The position numbers and the translations under genes were made by a program. The notes under the pieces are model-generated. The model saw nothing but the letters and a program-made list of their open reading frames with translations. It was not told the origin of the DNA and searched no databases. Of a DNA stretch of 64,000 nucleotides, positions 19,609 through 27,953 are shown piece by piece. The first letter of the stretch is position 1; each line of letters starts with the position of its first letter. Source of the stretch: Anabaena cylindrica PCC 7122 (GTDB taxonomy: Bacteria > Cyanobacteriota > Cyanobacteriia > Cyanobacteriales > Nostocaceae); NCBI RefSeq assembly GCF_000317695.1, contig NC_019771.1:5446001-5510000 (forward strand), written 5' to 3'.

Positions 19609-20751
19609 TCAATTCAGGCTTTGAGCAACCCTAAACTCTATTCGCTGTAGAGCAGCTTGCCATACATCATATCCTTCCAGTGTCAAATGCACCCCATCTG
19701 TTGTTAAGTCTGAACGTAAATTACCCTCAAAATCTGTAAACCAATTGTGGATATTCAGATAATTTGCCCCTTCCTGTTTAGCAATCAAGGCTATTTGAGC
19801 ATTGAGATGACGAATACGCTTGTTAGGAATTATAGTCCGGCGAATCGGCAAAATTGATTGCACCATAATCTGACTTTTTGGGTGAGTTTGGCGTAAACTG
19901 CGAATAATCTGGCGGTGATTACGCAAAATAGAAACATCACTAGCACCTCTAAGTAAATCATTGATCCCAACCATCAAATAAATCACCTCTGGACGCGTTG
20001 TCGAGAATGCTCCCACTCTTCTCAATACACCCTCAGACCGATCTCCAGATATGCCTTGATTTAGCCATAATTTACCAGAAGGCAGCTTTTCTTTAGGAAA
20101 CCACAAACTCAGAGAATCGCCCACCAATATACTCAAACGATTTGAACCCTGACCTTGGGAAATAGCCCTAGCTTCCATAACTAATAAGCTTTTCCAATCT
20201 TGATAACTGAGTTTATACTGTTTAGCTGACTTCCACGAGGATGATAAATCGTCATCATCCACGCGTGTATAAATCTGACCAGTTTTTAGTGACGCTAATC
20301 TTAGGTAGTACAGTTGACTTCCAGATAAAAAAGTTTGTTTGGTTTTTTGGGAACTGAAGTTGAGTGATGTCTTTATGGGTGTTGGCAAAATATAGTTAGT
20401 GAATTCTGCTAACAAGATGTCAAGACTGGGGGCAACTTTCTCACCTGCTTCTCCCTGCGAATTCTCAGATATGGATACAGCTTGGCTACTGAATTCTGGT
20501 AAAGATATACTTTTTTCACGTACTTGTCGCTGCGAACGCCTCGGTGTGGAAGTAGCTTGACCGCTAAATTCTGGTAAAGAAATGTCAACATTGTTGATAA
20601 CTTTTCTGCTTACTTGTGACTGTGAATCTGGTGTTAAATCTTCCAGAAAAGCTGTATTCTCTGGTAATATACTCGACATCTTTGGGAGAGCCGATGTTGG
20701 TACTGTCAATCCTGTTAACAAGCTTGCTGCCAACAGATAAGGTTCCTTCAT
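19609..20751 (-). CDS. Secreted SGNH-family hydrolase (GDSL lipase/esterase-like)
   Basis: A 380-aa protein with a probable signal peptide (MKEPYLLAASLLTGLTVPTSA). The C-terminal half is an SGNH hydrolase: block I ILVGDSLSLW with the nucleophile Ser, block III VGINDLL with Asn, and block V TTDGVHLTLEGY with Asp and His. The N-terminal third is low-complexity and contains diverged copies of a unit including SLPEF(S)xQA followed by a Ser/Arg-rich stretch, two clear copies around residues 54-100. Substrate is unknown; exported cyanobacterial members act on esters in the envelope or polysaccharide acyl groups. No operon partner. Confidence 0.88.
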   Translation of the reverse strand: MKEPYLLAASLLTGLTVPTSALPKMSSILPENTAFLEDLTPDSQSQVSRKVINNVDISLPEFSGQATSTPRRSQRQVREKSISLPEFSSQAVSISENSQGEAGEKVAPSLDILLAEFTNYILPTPIKTSLNFSSQKTKQTFLSGSQLYYLRLASLKTGQIYTRVDDDDLSSSWKSAKQYKLSYQDWKSLLVMEARAISQGQGSNRLSILVGDSLSLWFPKEKLPSGKLWLNQGISGDRSEGVLRRVGAFSTTRPEVIYLMVGINDLLRGASDVSILRNHRQIIRSLRQTHPKSQIMVQSILPIRRTIIPNKRIRHLNAQIALIAKQEGANYLNIHNWFTDFEGNLRSDLTTDGVHLTLEGYDVWQAALQRIEFRVAQSLN

Positions 20752-20849
20752 CGTTTTTTCTGTCCTTGTAAATACTCACTACTTTTCCTTATGACAGCCT
20801 GTTCTGGCTGAATTCAGGAAAATTTTACTTTCCTTTCGTTTGTATCAAT

Positions 20850-20864
20850 ATCCCCCGTGGGGAT
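20850..20864. promoter_or_regulatory. Short inverted repeat between divergent genes
   Basis: ATCCCC-CGT-GGGGAT, a perfect 6-bp inverted repeat about 100 bp upstream of the SGNH hydrolase start and 157 bp upstream of the small plus-strand ORF. It could be an operator or a short hairpin. There is no recognised regulator consensus. Confidence 0.3.
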
Positions 20865-21020
20865 GTAATTATGTAATTTTTAGTATAAAAAATAACCAAG
20901 TATTGAATAGATTGAATTTTGATGATTATTTACAACTTAGTTAAAATTTTTTCAAAATTAGAATAACGTCATTTAAAGTGCTAAGATTTATGCGAAGTCA
21001 TTAATGTTTCCTTTTATTCC

Positions 21021-21215
21021 GTGGCTAGAGCTAGTACCGCAATTGGTGTCAGTCCAATCATTAAAGAGATTGTGCAAAAACAGGCACATTCTACACGTCT
21101 AACCTTAAAAGAGGTTATTCTCATGGGGATGTTAGCAATTGACAAATTGGATGATCAAGGTCGTCAAGAGTTAGCAGATCAAGTCCATCAAATGCAGGTT
21201 AATGGTGATATATGA
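21021..21215 (+). CDS. Small conserved-looking protein of unknown function
   Basis: A 64-aa frame starting at GTG 21021 (MARASTAIGVSPIIKEIV). It is predicted largely helical, ends in an acidic/Gln-rich segment, and has a central LTLKEVILMGMLAIDKLDD. No family is recognised. It could be a small DNA-binding (ribbon-helix-helix or antitoxin-like) protein, but no toxin frame follows; only a methyltransferase remnant is next to it on the other strand. Reality of the gene is likely but not certain. Confidence 0.45.
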   Translation: MARASTAIGVSPIIKEIVQKQAHSTRLTLKEVILMGMLAIDKLDDQGRQELADQVHQMQVNGDI

Positions 21216-21247
21216 ATCTGTCTTGAGGAGTCTAAATTCTAAAATCT

Positions 21248-21736
21248 TCAAGTGCAACAACATTGACTGCAATTGAGATGACAGTAAAACCACGACAACT
21301 CAAGCATGGACTCTCTGCTAAATCCATAGCAGCATCCCATTGAATAAACCTCTTTCAGTTCCAGAGATATCTCTCGGCATTGTTGAATCTCAGCAATATA
21401 ATCCGTTGTTTTAGAACCTGCTCAGGTATCTAGAACTAGATATCCGTCAAAAGTTACAAACTGAATAAAGAACTCAAGAAAACCCAAAGGATAACTTACT
21501 GGATGGGGTTTCTTACGCCTATTTACAGGGCGTAAATAAGCACTATTTAACTCAGTGTTGGCAATTTTTAGCAAATTCGGCGAAATTGCTACCTGGTTAT
21601 CCTTCAGGAGTTTTTCCAAAATTTCATGTCCAACTGGACAAATATTAGCTTTATAGCCATTTTTGAGTAAAATTTGCCTACTCTGGCTATAAGGCTTCCA
21701 AATTTTTTTGTTATCTGTTTTAAGATGTGGTTTCAA
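21248..21736 (-). pseudogene. C-terminal remnant of a DNA methyltransferase, interrupted by TGA
   Basis: The frame from 21736 encodes PHLKTDNKKIWKPYSQS, CPVGHEILEKL, ANTELNSAYLRPVNRR, KPHPVSYPLGFLEFFIQF and then GYLVLDT-stop. In intact beta-class DNA methyltransferases this last segment continues as DPFAGSNTTG, the SAM-binding motif. Here Thr and an in-frame TGA (21422-21424) replace PF, and reading through gives AGSKTTDYIAEIQQC, REISLELKEVY and further family-like sequence to the next stop at 21248. The N-terminal catalytic part is absent. This is a decayed fragment with its SAM motif broken. Confidence 0.75.
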
Positions 21737-22014
21737 TACTTGTCGGTTAGGCTCAAAAAATAAAATTACGTAGGTTAGGTTGTTCGCTTTCTTCGTTGCG
21801 AAGCTATGAAACTAGGACTTACGCATTAACAAAATCTATCAAATATTTAGATTATAAATTTTATATCTTGTAGGGTGAGCCGAACCCGATAATTTAGCAC
21901 CCAACAGATTTTCTCTATCTGACGCACCACACTAACTATGCGATTTCAAAAGCCTGAAACTAGGCAGTTTCGATCATACATATCATGTGAAGTTTGTATA
22001 GTGTGTAATTCCTA
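21737..22014. other. Intergenic region with repeat fragments
   Basis: Contains TTCGCTTTCTTCGTTGCGAAG (about 21784-21804), a palindromic repeat also found near 32543, and one isolated end TAGGACTTACGCA (near 21813) of the palindromic element seen at 36925-37022. No gene. Confidence 0.55.
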
Positions 22015-22133
22015 TATAGCCTTTCCCACTCTAGTTAGATACAAAATTACCCCTCCCCAACCCTCCCCTTGGTAAGGGGAGGGTGCGCGACAGCGCGGGT
22101 GGGGTGTATTTCATGACCTTGGGAATTCCTATA
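22015..22133 (+). mobile_element. 119-bp TATAGC-ended MITE-like element, copy 2
   Basis: Near-identical to the other full copies: TATAGCCTTTCCCA left end, GGGAATTCCTATA right end (one end base altered), GC-rich hairpin core with GGTAAGGGGAGGG. It is flanked by TA. Unlike the others it does not abut a gene end. Confidence 0.85.
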
Positions 22134-22262
22134 TTTGTATTTTTATACAAAAAATTATAATTCTTTAGCAAATTTAATTTTTACTGGCGTATCTAAATAA
22201 TAAGGGATAAAAGTTTAGCCACTTTTATCCCCAAGAATGCATATTAAATTTAAAAACTTGAT

Positions 22263-22418
22263 TTATCTGTAAGATGCCATTTCTGCTTCCAACTGACGAA
22301 CAAGATTTTCATCACCTTTTAATTTGGCTACTTCCAAGCGATGTTCTAAGGTTTTTTGAATATTCTCTCTGTGGGCTTCTTCTGTTTTTCTGGCTACTTG
22401 CACTCGATTACTACTCAT
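22263..22418 (-). CDS. Small charged helical protein of unknown function
   Basis: A 51-aa protein MSSNRVQVARKTEEAH... that is almost entirely charged and helical, with a C-terminal LKGDENLVRQLEAEMASYR. The frame is open to an upstream ATG at 22460, but an AAAGGAG Shine-Dalgarno lies 8-9 nt before the ATG at 22418, so I choose the shorter form. No domain is recognised. Good ribosome-binding site and codon pattern argue that it is real. Confidence 0.6.
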   Translation of the reverse strand: MSSNRVQVARKTEEAHRENIQKTLEHRLEVAKLKGDENLVRQLEAEMASYR

Positions 22419-22681
22419 AGGGATGACTCCTTTAAGTTTATGTCTATGTTTTGTATTCATAACATAGCATAAATTTTGTAGCTGTTGTTACAGAAATAAA
22501 TTAAATATTGTATACTGGATAATATCACCTAGAGTACCAGAGGCTCTATAAATTTAGCCATCGGTAGTTCCTCCACTATAACGTAGAGACGAGAATCCCT
22601 AACCATGGAACGTCTTCTACAAGGTTTCTAAAAAACGCATATTTAATTTTCACCCCTGTCTTTAAAGAATAATTAAATTTA

Positions 22682-22799
22682 TATAGCCTTTCCCACTCTA
22701 GTTAGATACAAAATTACCCCTCCCCAACCCTCCCTTGGTAAGGGGAGGGTGCGCGACAGCGCGGGTGGGGTGTATTTCATGAGCTTGGGAATTGCTATA
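22682..22799 (+). mobile_element. 118-bp TATAGC-ended MITE-like element, copy 3
   Basis: Same element as copies 1, 2 and 5 with one core base fewer. Its right end GCTATA overlaps the stop codon of the minus-strand histidine kinase (TAG at 22795-22797), so the insertion supplies the last codon and terminator of that gene. TA at both boundaries. Confidence 0.85.
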
Positions 22800-24354
22800 T
22801 TTTTCTAAAATTATCTGGTGAATAAACAATAGGAATTTTTAATTGGACTTCTGTACCTTCTCCAGAAGTAGAACTACAGCTTATTTGACCATGATGTTCT
22901 TCAACAATAATTTTGTAGCTAATGGATAATCCTAAACCAGTACCTTGTCCTACTGGCTTAGTTGTAAAAAATGGGTCAAAAATTCTCTGTTGATTTTCTA
23001 GTGGTATCCCAATTCCATTATCAGCAATGCAAATTAAGACATAATTATTTTTGATAAATTTAGTAGTAATGGATATTTTAGGATTTATGTGTGATGGGGT
23101 TATTTCCAAAAAATCAATAGCATTGGAAATAATATTTAATAGAACCTGATTAATTTTGGCAGTATAACATTCTATTAATGGTAGCAATTTATCATATTCT
23201 TTGATAATTTCTATATTGGGTTGATTTAATTTATAACTCAATCTGTTTTGAAGAATAATTAGAATATTATCAATGCTCTCATGTATATCAATTTTCTTAA
23301 GTTCAGCTTCATTTAAGCGAGAAAAACTTCTTAAAGAAAGTACAATTTGTTGAATACGGATTGTACCATTTTTCATTGATTTTAGTAGTTCTGGTAAATC
23401 TGATTGCAGAAAATCTAGATCAATGAGTTGGATAAATTCATCTATTTCTGGTATTGGTTCTAAGTAATATTTCTGGTAAAGTTCTATCAATTCTAATAGT
23501 TCTGAAATATATTTATGAGCGTGATTAATATTAGGTGAAATAAAATTAATAGGATTATTAATTTCATGAGCTATTCCCGCAACCAGTTGTCCCAAACTGG
23601 ACATTTTTTCTTTTTGGATAAGTTGAAGTTGGGTTGTTTCTAATTGCTTTAAAGTTTCTGCCATTTGAGTATCGCTGTCTGTTAGTTTTTTTAAACTCTG
23701 TGAAAGCAAGATAAAGAAATTAGTTAATGCCATTACTAACCCAGTAATCTGAATAATCTGTAACCTATGCGCTCTTTGATTAGCTATATTTTGATATTCT
23801 GTAGTTAGATCATTCATTAAATTTAATAATTTGATATTATTTTCACTAGAATAAATTACAGCTTCTGTTAATACGGGGGGTGAAATTTGCGTTCCAGATA
23901 AAATTATAGGGGTTATTTTTACTCTATACATATTCCAGATTGCTTGGGCTTGAGTAACTAGTTCTTTAGATTTTTCTTCTTCTAGTTTTTTAATAAAAAC
24001 AGGTTTTTCATCACTACCAGTGACAATTTTCCCTGAAGAAAATCCAGTTAAAGTTTCATCAAATTTATTAAAGGCTTTTATTAATTCTTCTTTTGTGGCT
24101 GCGGTGGGAAGGTTTAATGTTTGTGCAACCTGCAATTGTAATAGAGTTTTGGCAATTCTCTGTGATAACATTCTCTGACGACCTGCCAAATTAATAATTA
24201 CAGCATCTTCTTGTAGTTGGGAAGATATAATGAAATTAGGTATAAGAACACCTATGTCGAAGCTCAAAAATAAAGTAGAAGAAAGTAAAATAATACGATA
24301 TTTACTTAGCCACAGATTGTACTGGGGCAAATATTGATTGAATTTTTTCATCAT
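22795..24354 (-). CDS. Membrane sensor histidine kinase with PilJ-type N-terminal sensor
   Basis: A 519-aa kinase. An N-terminal transmembrane helix (IILLSSTLFLSFDIGVLIPN) precedes a type IV pili methyl-accepting-transducer N-terminal (PilJ/NarX-like) domain with the hallmark INLAGRQRMLSQRIAKTLLQL near residues 54-74, and a second helix near 200-220 closes the sensor. The HisKA-like region has SSLGQLVAGIAHEINNPINF (His near 264), and the HATPase has DNGIGIPLE and GTGLGLSISYKI. The C-terminus ends in a stop codon contributed by an inserted repeat. No adjacent response regulator is seen. Ligand unknown; the sensor type often binds small anions or nucleobases in other bacteria. Confidence 0.92.
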   Translation of the reverse strand: MMKKFNQYLPQYNLWLSKYRIILLSSTLFLSFDIGVLIPNFIISSQLQEDAVIINLAGRQRMLSQRIAKTLLQLQVAQTLNLPTAATKEELIKAFNKFDETLTGFSSGKIVTGSDEKPVFIKKLEEEKSKELVTQAQAIWNMYRVKITPIILSGTQISPPVLTEAVIYSSENNIKLLNLMNDLTTEYQNIANQRAHRLQIIQITGLVMALTNFFILLSQSLKKLTDSDTQMAETLKQLETTQLQLIQKEKMSSLGQLVAGIAHEINNPINFISPNINHAHKYISELLELIELYQKYYLEPIPEIDEFIQLIDLDFLQSDLPELLKSMKNGTIRIQQIVLSLRSFSRLNEAELKKIDIHESIDNILIILQNRLSYKLNQPNIEIIKEYDKLLPLIECYTAKINQVLLNIISNAIDFLEITPSHINPKISITTKFIKNNYVLICIADNGIGIPLENQQRIFDPFFTTKPVGQGTGLGLSISYKIIVEEHHGQISCSSTSGEGTEVQLKIPIVYSPDNFRKI

Positions 24355-24824
24355 TGTTTGTATATGATTATCATCATGATTTGTAGATGATTCAGTTACG
24401 CTTCAGATTGACAATTTTTCTGCACAAAAAAATAAAGCTGTTGCTTTATTACTTTACATATTTTTTATATTTTTTTTGGGTACTAGTAAAAAATAATAGC
24501 AGATTCTTAGTCAAAAATACTGGAGTATGTTTTATTTTAACAATCTTTTAATTTTTTAACGTGATGATTGTGATGGACGATTTTATAGCCCAGATTCCAC
24601 AGGTATTAAAGCAATTTTAATAATTATTAATTTGAGAAACATCAATCATTGAAAGATTTTCTCGTAATTATTTCAAATCTTTAAAAAAAATTAATGCTTC
24701 ACTTCTGCAAAATGTGGGGTACAGAATATTTGATGGTGGTTGGGTTGATGAGATTTTGGTAAATCTGCATAAATCATATAGAATGGCTATAGAAGCTTAT
24801 TAACAATATCATCTATTATGTAAT
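24355..24824. other. AT-rich intergenic region
   Basis: 470 bp between divergent genes. A hairpin AATAAAGC-TGTT-GCTTTATT sits at 24431-24450 without a T-run directly after it. No gene or repeat family recognised; it must hold two promoters. Confidence 0.45.
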
Positions 24825-25481
24825 ATGACTACACAAACAATGTCTGCACCAGAAGTATATCAAGGCCAGTTTGGCAATTTTACAATTACAAAGAGCGATC
24901 GCACAAGTGTGATCATCTATCGTACAGGTTTAATGGTCGCTGCTGTGAGTTTTGCGATCGGTAGCGGGTTAGTTTTATTCTCTCCTCAACCTGTGGCAAT
25001 TCCAGCAATTACCCCACTCTACACCTGTTTTAGTCTTGCACTGGGTGTCAGTTTGCTAACCATCCATATTTATATGGCATCTCTGCACCGCATTTTACAG
25101 CTTTTCTGGATAATTGGCAGCATTTCCGCATTTCTTTTTGGACATTTTGATAGCCAACCTTTTGCGATTACTGTTTATAACGAACCTCTGACTTTATTCG
25201 GAGTTGGTTTTACTTTTGCAGCATTAACAGGGATCTTTTTCAAAGAAGGTTTTTGCTTCAATCGTTTAGAAACTAAAATTTTAACACCCCTTGTACCTCT
25301 ACTTTTATTAGGACATTTAACAGGAATTTTATCAACTCAAGCAGAACAGATTTTATTAGGAATTTGGGCAATTTGCTTTCTAGTATTTGCATTGCGAAAA
25401 ACAGTACAGGCTATTCCCGCAGATATTGGGGATAAATCTGTATTTGATTATTTGAAAAATCAACGATTAGCAAAAGTTTAA
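24825..25481 (+). CDS. DUF2301 integral membrane protein
   Basis: A 218-aa polytopic protein with about six to seven hydrophobic helices starting near residue 33. The sequence fits DUF2301, a family of integral membrane proteins conserved in cyanobacteria and plants; the segment FFKEGFCFNRLETKILTPLVPLLLLGHL is typical. Function not established. It has a soluble N-terminus of about 30 residues and a basic C-terminal tail. dprA follows 87 bp downstream on the same strand, so co-transcription is possible. Confidence 0.85.
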   Translation: MTTQTMSAPEVYQGQFGNFTITKSDRTSVIIYRTGLMVAAVSFAIGSGLVLFSPQPVAIPAITPLYTCFSLALGVSLLTIHIYMASLHRILQLFWIIGSISAFLFGHFDSQPFAITVYNEPLTLFGVGFTFAALTGIFFKEGFCFNRLETKILTPLVPLLLLGHLTGILSTQAEQILLGIWAICFLVFALRKTVQAIPADIGDKSVFDYLKNQRLAKV

Positions 25482-25567
25482 CTGTCTTTTCACGGTTTTA
25501 TTTGTATTTAAAAATAAGCGATAAAAGTGGTTGAGCAATAAAAATCCTACGAAATGAGGGGGAAAAC

Positions 25568-26680
25568 TTGAGAGGAGAAAGTGCATACTGGTTAGCTTGG
25601 TCACAAATCTCTGGTGTTGGGCCAGTATTACTGCAAAGATTACAACAACATTTTGGGAATTTAGAAACAGCTTGGAAAGCAAATTCCAGTGATTTAAGAA
25701 CAGTAGAAGGTTTTGGATTTCAAACATTAGAAAAAGTTGTCCAACAGAGAACCCGTTTAAATCCTCAACAACTACTTACCCAACACCAACAAGCAAACCC
25801 TCACTTCTGGACACCAGCAGACACAGAATATCCCCAACTGCTGCGAGAAATACCCAGTCCACCTCCATTATTGTACTATCGCGGTGAAGTTGATTTACAA
25901 GAAAATTCGGGACAAAAACCCTTAGTAGGAATTGTGGGAACTCGTCAACCTACAGAATATGGAATTAAATGGACTCGTCAAATTAGTACCGCTTTAGCAA
26001 AAAATGGTTTTACTGTTGTTTCGGGAATGGCCGAAGGAATAGATACAGAAAGTCATTCAGCAGCAATGAAAGCTGGAGGAAGAACAATAGCGGTTGTGGG
26101 AACTGGTGTAGATGTTATTTATCCCCATAAAAATCGAGATTTATATAAAGAGATTTTGAATTCTGGAATAGTAATTAGTGAATATCCATCCAAAACTGCA
26201 CCTAACCGCACCCATTTTCCGAGAAGAAATCGCATTATTGCTGGTTTAAGTCGTGCAGTATTGGTTATGGAAGCACCGATAAAGTCTGGTGCATTAATTA
26301 CAGCTACCTATGCGAATGAATTTTGTAGAGATGTTTATGCTTTACCGGGAAGAGTTGATGATCAACCATCACAAGGTTGTTTAAAATTAATTAGTCAAGG
26401 TGCTGGTATTATTAATCAGCAATTAAGTGAATTATTAACAATGTTGGGAGCAATTCCCAAAATAGATGTAGAGATACCATTAGTTAAATCTGCTCCTTTA
26501 CCTAATTTATCAGCAGAATTACAACAGGTAATGGATACTCTATCTACTGATGCTTTATCTTTTGATTATATTGTGCAGAAAACAGGTATGAATGCTGGTT
26601 TAGTTTCTAGTTCTTTATTGCAGTTAGAACTCATGGGTTTAGTTACCCAACTTCCCGGAATGCGATATCAAAGATGTTGA
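25568..26680 (+). CDS. dprA: DNA processing protein DprA
   Basis: Loads RecA on incoming single-stranded DNA during natural transformation. The 370-aa protein has an N-terminal helix-hairpin-helix/SAM-like region (LAWSQISGVGPVLLQRLQ), the Rossmann-like core (LVGIVGTRQPTEYG, VVSGMAEGIDTESH, VVGTGVDVIYPHKN, FPRRNRIIAGLSRAVLVMEA), and a C-terminal winged-helix-like DML1 domain (LSTDALSFDYIVQKTGMNAG). Start is TTG 25568; no ATG or GTG fits the family N-terminus, and AGGGGG lies upstream. Consistent with the competence genes found widely in cyanobacteria. Confidence 0.95.
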   Translation: MRGESAYWLAWSQISGVGPVLLQRLQQHFGNLETAWKANSSDLRTVEGFGFQTLEKVVQQRTRLNPQQLLTQHQQANPHFWTPADTEYPQLLREIPSPPPLLYYRGEVDLQENSGQKPLVGIVGTRQPTEYGIKWTRQISTALAKNGFTVVSGMAEGIDTESHSAAMKAGGRTIAVVGTGVDVIYPHKNRDLYKEILNSGIVISEYPSKTAPNRTHFPRRNRIIAGLSRAVLVMEAPIKSGALITATYANEFCRDVYALPGRVDDQPSQGCLKLISQGAGIINQQLSELLTMLGAIPKIDVEIPLVKSAPLPNLSAELQQVMDTLSTDALSFDYIVQKTGMNAGLVSSSLLQLELMGLVTQLPGMRYQRC

Positions 26681-26845
26681 GACAAGGTTTGCAAAATCAT
26701 GAAATTTACTCAAATAATGATTCTACATCTCTATAGCCACTAGCAATCTGAGTAATACTAATTTTTTCTTGAACATCACCGATTTAGTCTAAACTTCAAA
26801 TGATTGGGATCATAATATAAATTCATATCACTAGCGTAAAGATTT

Positions 26846-26923
26846 TATAGCAATTCCCAAGCTCATGAAATACACCCCACCCGCGCTGTCGCGCACCCTC
26901 CACTTACCAAGGGTTGGGGAATA
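26846..26923 (-). mobile_element. Truncated TATAGC-ended MITE-like element, copy 4
   Basis: Begins with TATAGCAATTCCCAAGCTCATG and follows the element through the core hairpin, but breaks off after GGGTTGGGGAAT. The distal end is missing and unrelated sequence follows. It occupies part of the 383-bp dprA-Nudix gap, which otherwise holds no gene that I can support. Confidence 0.75.
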
Positions 26924-27063
26924 ACTGGCCACGGCTAGTTGTAAGGCGATAGATTGATTGTTAAGCTGGGTCGGTTCAGCTAGAAAAGGTTTTAAATCGG
27001 AAATAGTGAGCGATCGCAACAATTCCATCATCTCACACAGGAATCTAAGAGGATTCCTATATC

Positions 27064-27483
27064 TTAAATTTTTACTTGGCTTTTGGAATTGTTCAAAATT
27101 CTTTTCAGGGAAGTTTCTTTAACCAGCATGACAGCTTGGTTTATCTCTAACCACAAACGTTCTCTTTGGGCTGCTTCTGGCCAATCTTCTAAAACTTTCT
27201 CTACTGGTAGCAAAAATAAATTAACTCGATAAGTATTACCACCTTTTTGATATTTGTAAGCGCCCAGTTTCTCAGCGTTCACTTGACCAATCACTCCCGC
27301 TTCTTCCCAGGCTTCTTTTGCAGCTGAATCATGTGGACTCATTCCCTTGCAAATTCCTCCTTTGGGAATTACCCAATTTTGACTGTTACGTGTGGTGATC
27401 AATAAAACTTCAATTTTTCCATCTTTTATCCGATATGGAATGACTCCTGATTGTTGCAAAATTTTGGTGTTTTTTTGGGCCAT
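27064..27483 (-). CDS. Nudix hydrolase
   Basis: A 139-aa Nudix protein, resembling the diadenosine/diphosphoinositol polyphosphate hydrolase branch (GVIPYRI at the N-terminus, WVIPKGG before the box). The Nudix box reads GGICKGMSPHDSAAKEAWEE followed by AGV: the Glu-Glu pair that binds metal is present, but the canonical early Glu is Met and the Arg of REuxEE is Lys. It may still be active. Substrate cannot be named from sequence. ATG start at 27483. Single gene. Confidence 0.88.
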   Translation of the reverse strand: MAQKNTKILQQSGVIPYRIKDGKIEVLLITTRNSQNWVIPKGGICKGMSPHDSAAKEAWEEAGVIGQVNAEKLGAYKYQKGGNTYRVNLFLLPVEKVLEDWPEAAQRERLWLEINQAVMLVKETSLKRILNNSKSQVKI

Positions 27484-27798
27484 TCGAGTAGCTTCCTATA
27501 AATCAACCTTTATATCTTAGTTATTGCGATCGCAATTGGGTAATAGTCGCGTTTGTAAATTGCACCATGATACCTCCAGTCCCCGCAGTCATCATTTTGA
27601 CAAAACCTGTAAATTCTCTCCCTTTCTGTACCCTACCCTCCTGCTACCTCTCAGGTCTAAAGTCACCCTCATTTCCCGCCTACCGGCTATAGTCTCGGCA
27701 GCAAAAAAAGAAAAAATTATCAATTTCTGAATTTTTAACTCCCAAGTACTTGACAATTAGAAAAAAAAAGGCAACAATAATAAAGTTGCAAAGAACAA
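27484..27798. other. Intergenic region upstream of tRNA-Asp
   Basis: 315 bp with no recognisable gene. A HIP1-like GCGATCGC is at about 27527. The promoter of the Nudix gene (minus) and of tRNA-Asp (plus) must be here. Confidence 0.4.
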
Positions 27799-27872
27799 GG
27801 GACTGTAGTTCAATTGGTTAGAGCACCGCCCTGTCACGGCGGAAGTTGCGGGTTCGAGCCCCGTCAGTCCCG
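27799..27872 (+). tRNA. tRNA-Asp (GTC)
   Basis: A complete cloverleaf: acceptor GGGACTG/CAGTCCC, D arm with GTTCAATTGGTTAGAGC, anticodon arm CCGCC-CTGTCAC-GGCGG with anticodon GTC, T arm GCGGG-TTCGAGC-CCCGT, discriminator G. CCA is not encoded. All stems are perfect. A strong terminator follows 24 bp later. Confidence 0.97.
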
Positions 27873-27896
27873 TTAAAAAGTGGTAAGTTACAGATA

Positions 27897-27933
27897 AGGG
27901 GCGTATTGCAATACGCCCCTAATTGTTTTTTTG
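27897..27933 (+). terminator. Rho-independent terminator after tRNA-Asp
   Basis: A perfect palindrome AGGGGCGTAT-TGCA-ATACGCCCCT (27897-27920) followed by AATTG and seven T residues. It ends the tRNA-Asp transcript and separates it from gltX, which starts about 20 bp further on. Confidence 0.85.
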
Positions 27934-27953
27934 TGTGAAAGAGAGAATTAACT

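Noticed and set aside
24431..24450. Hairpin AATAAAGC-TGTT-GCTTTATT as a terminator
   Set aside because: No gene ends there on either strand (it lies between divergent starts) and no T-run follows directly.
26831..27031. 66-codon minus-strand frame upstream of the Nudix gene's 3' end
   Set aside because: More than a third of it reads through the truncated 119-bp repeat element and the rest resembles no known family; it might be a gene relic but cannot be supported.
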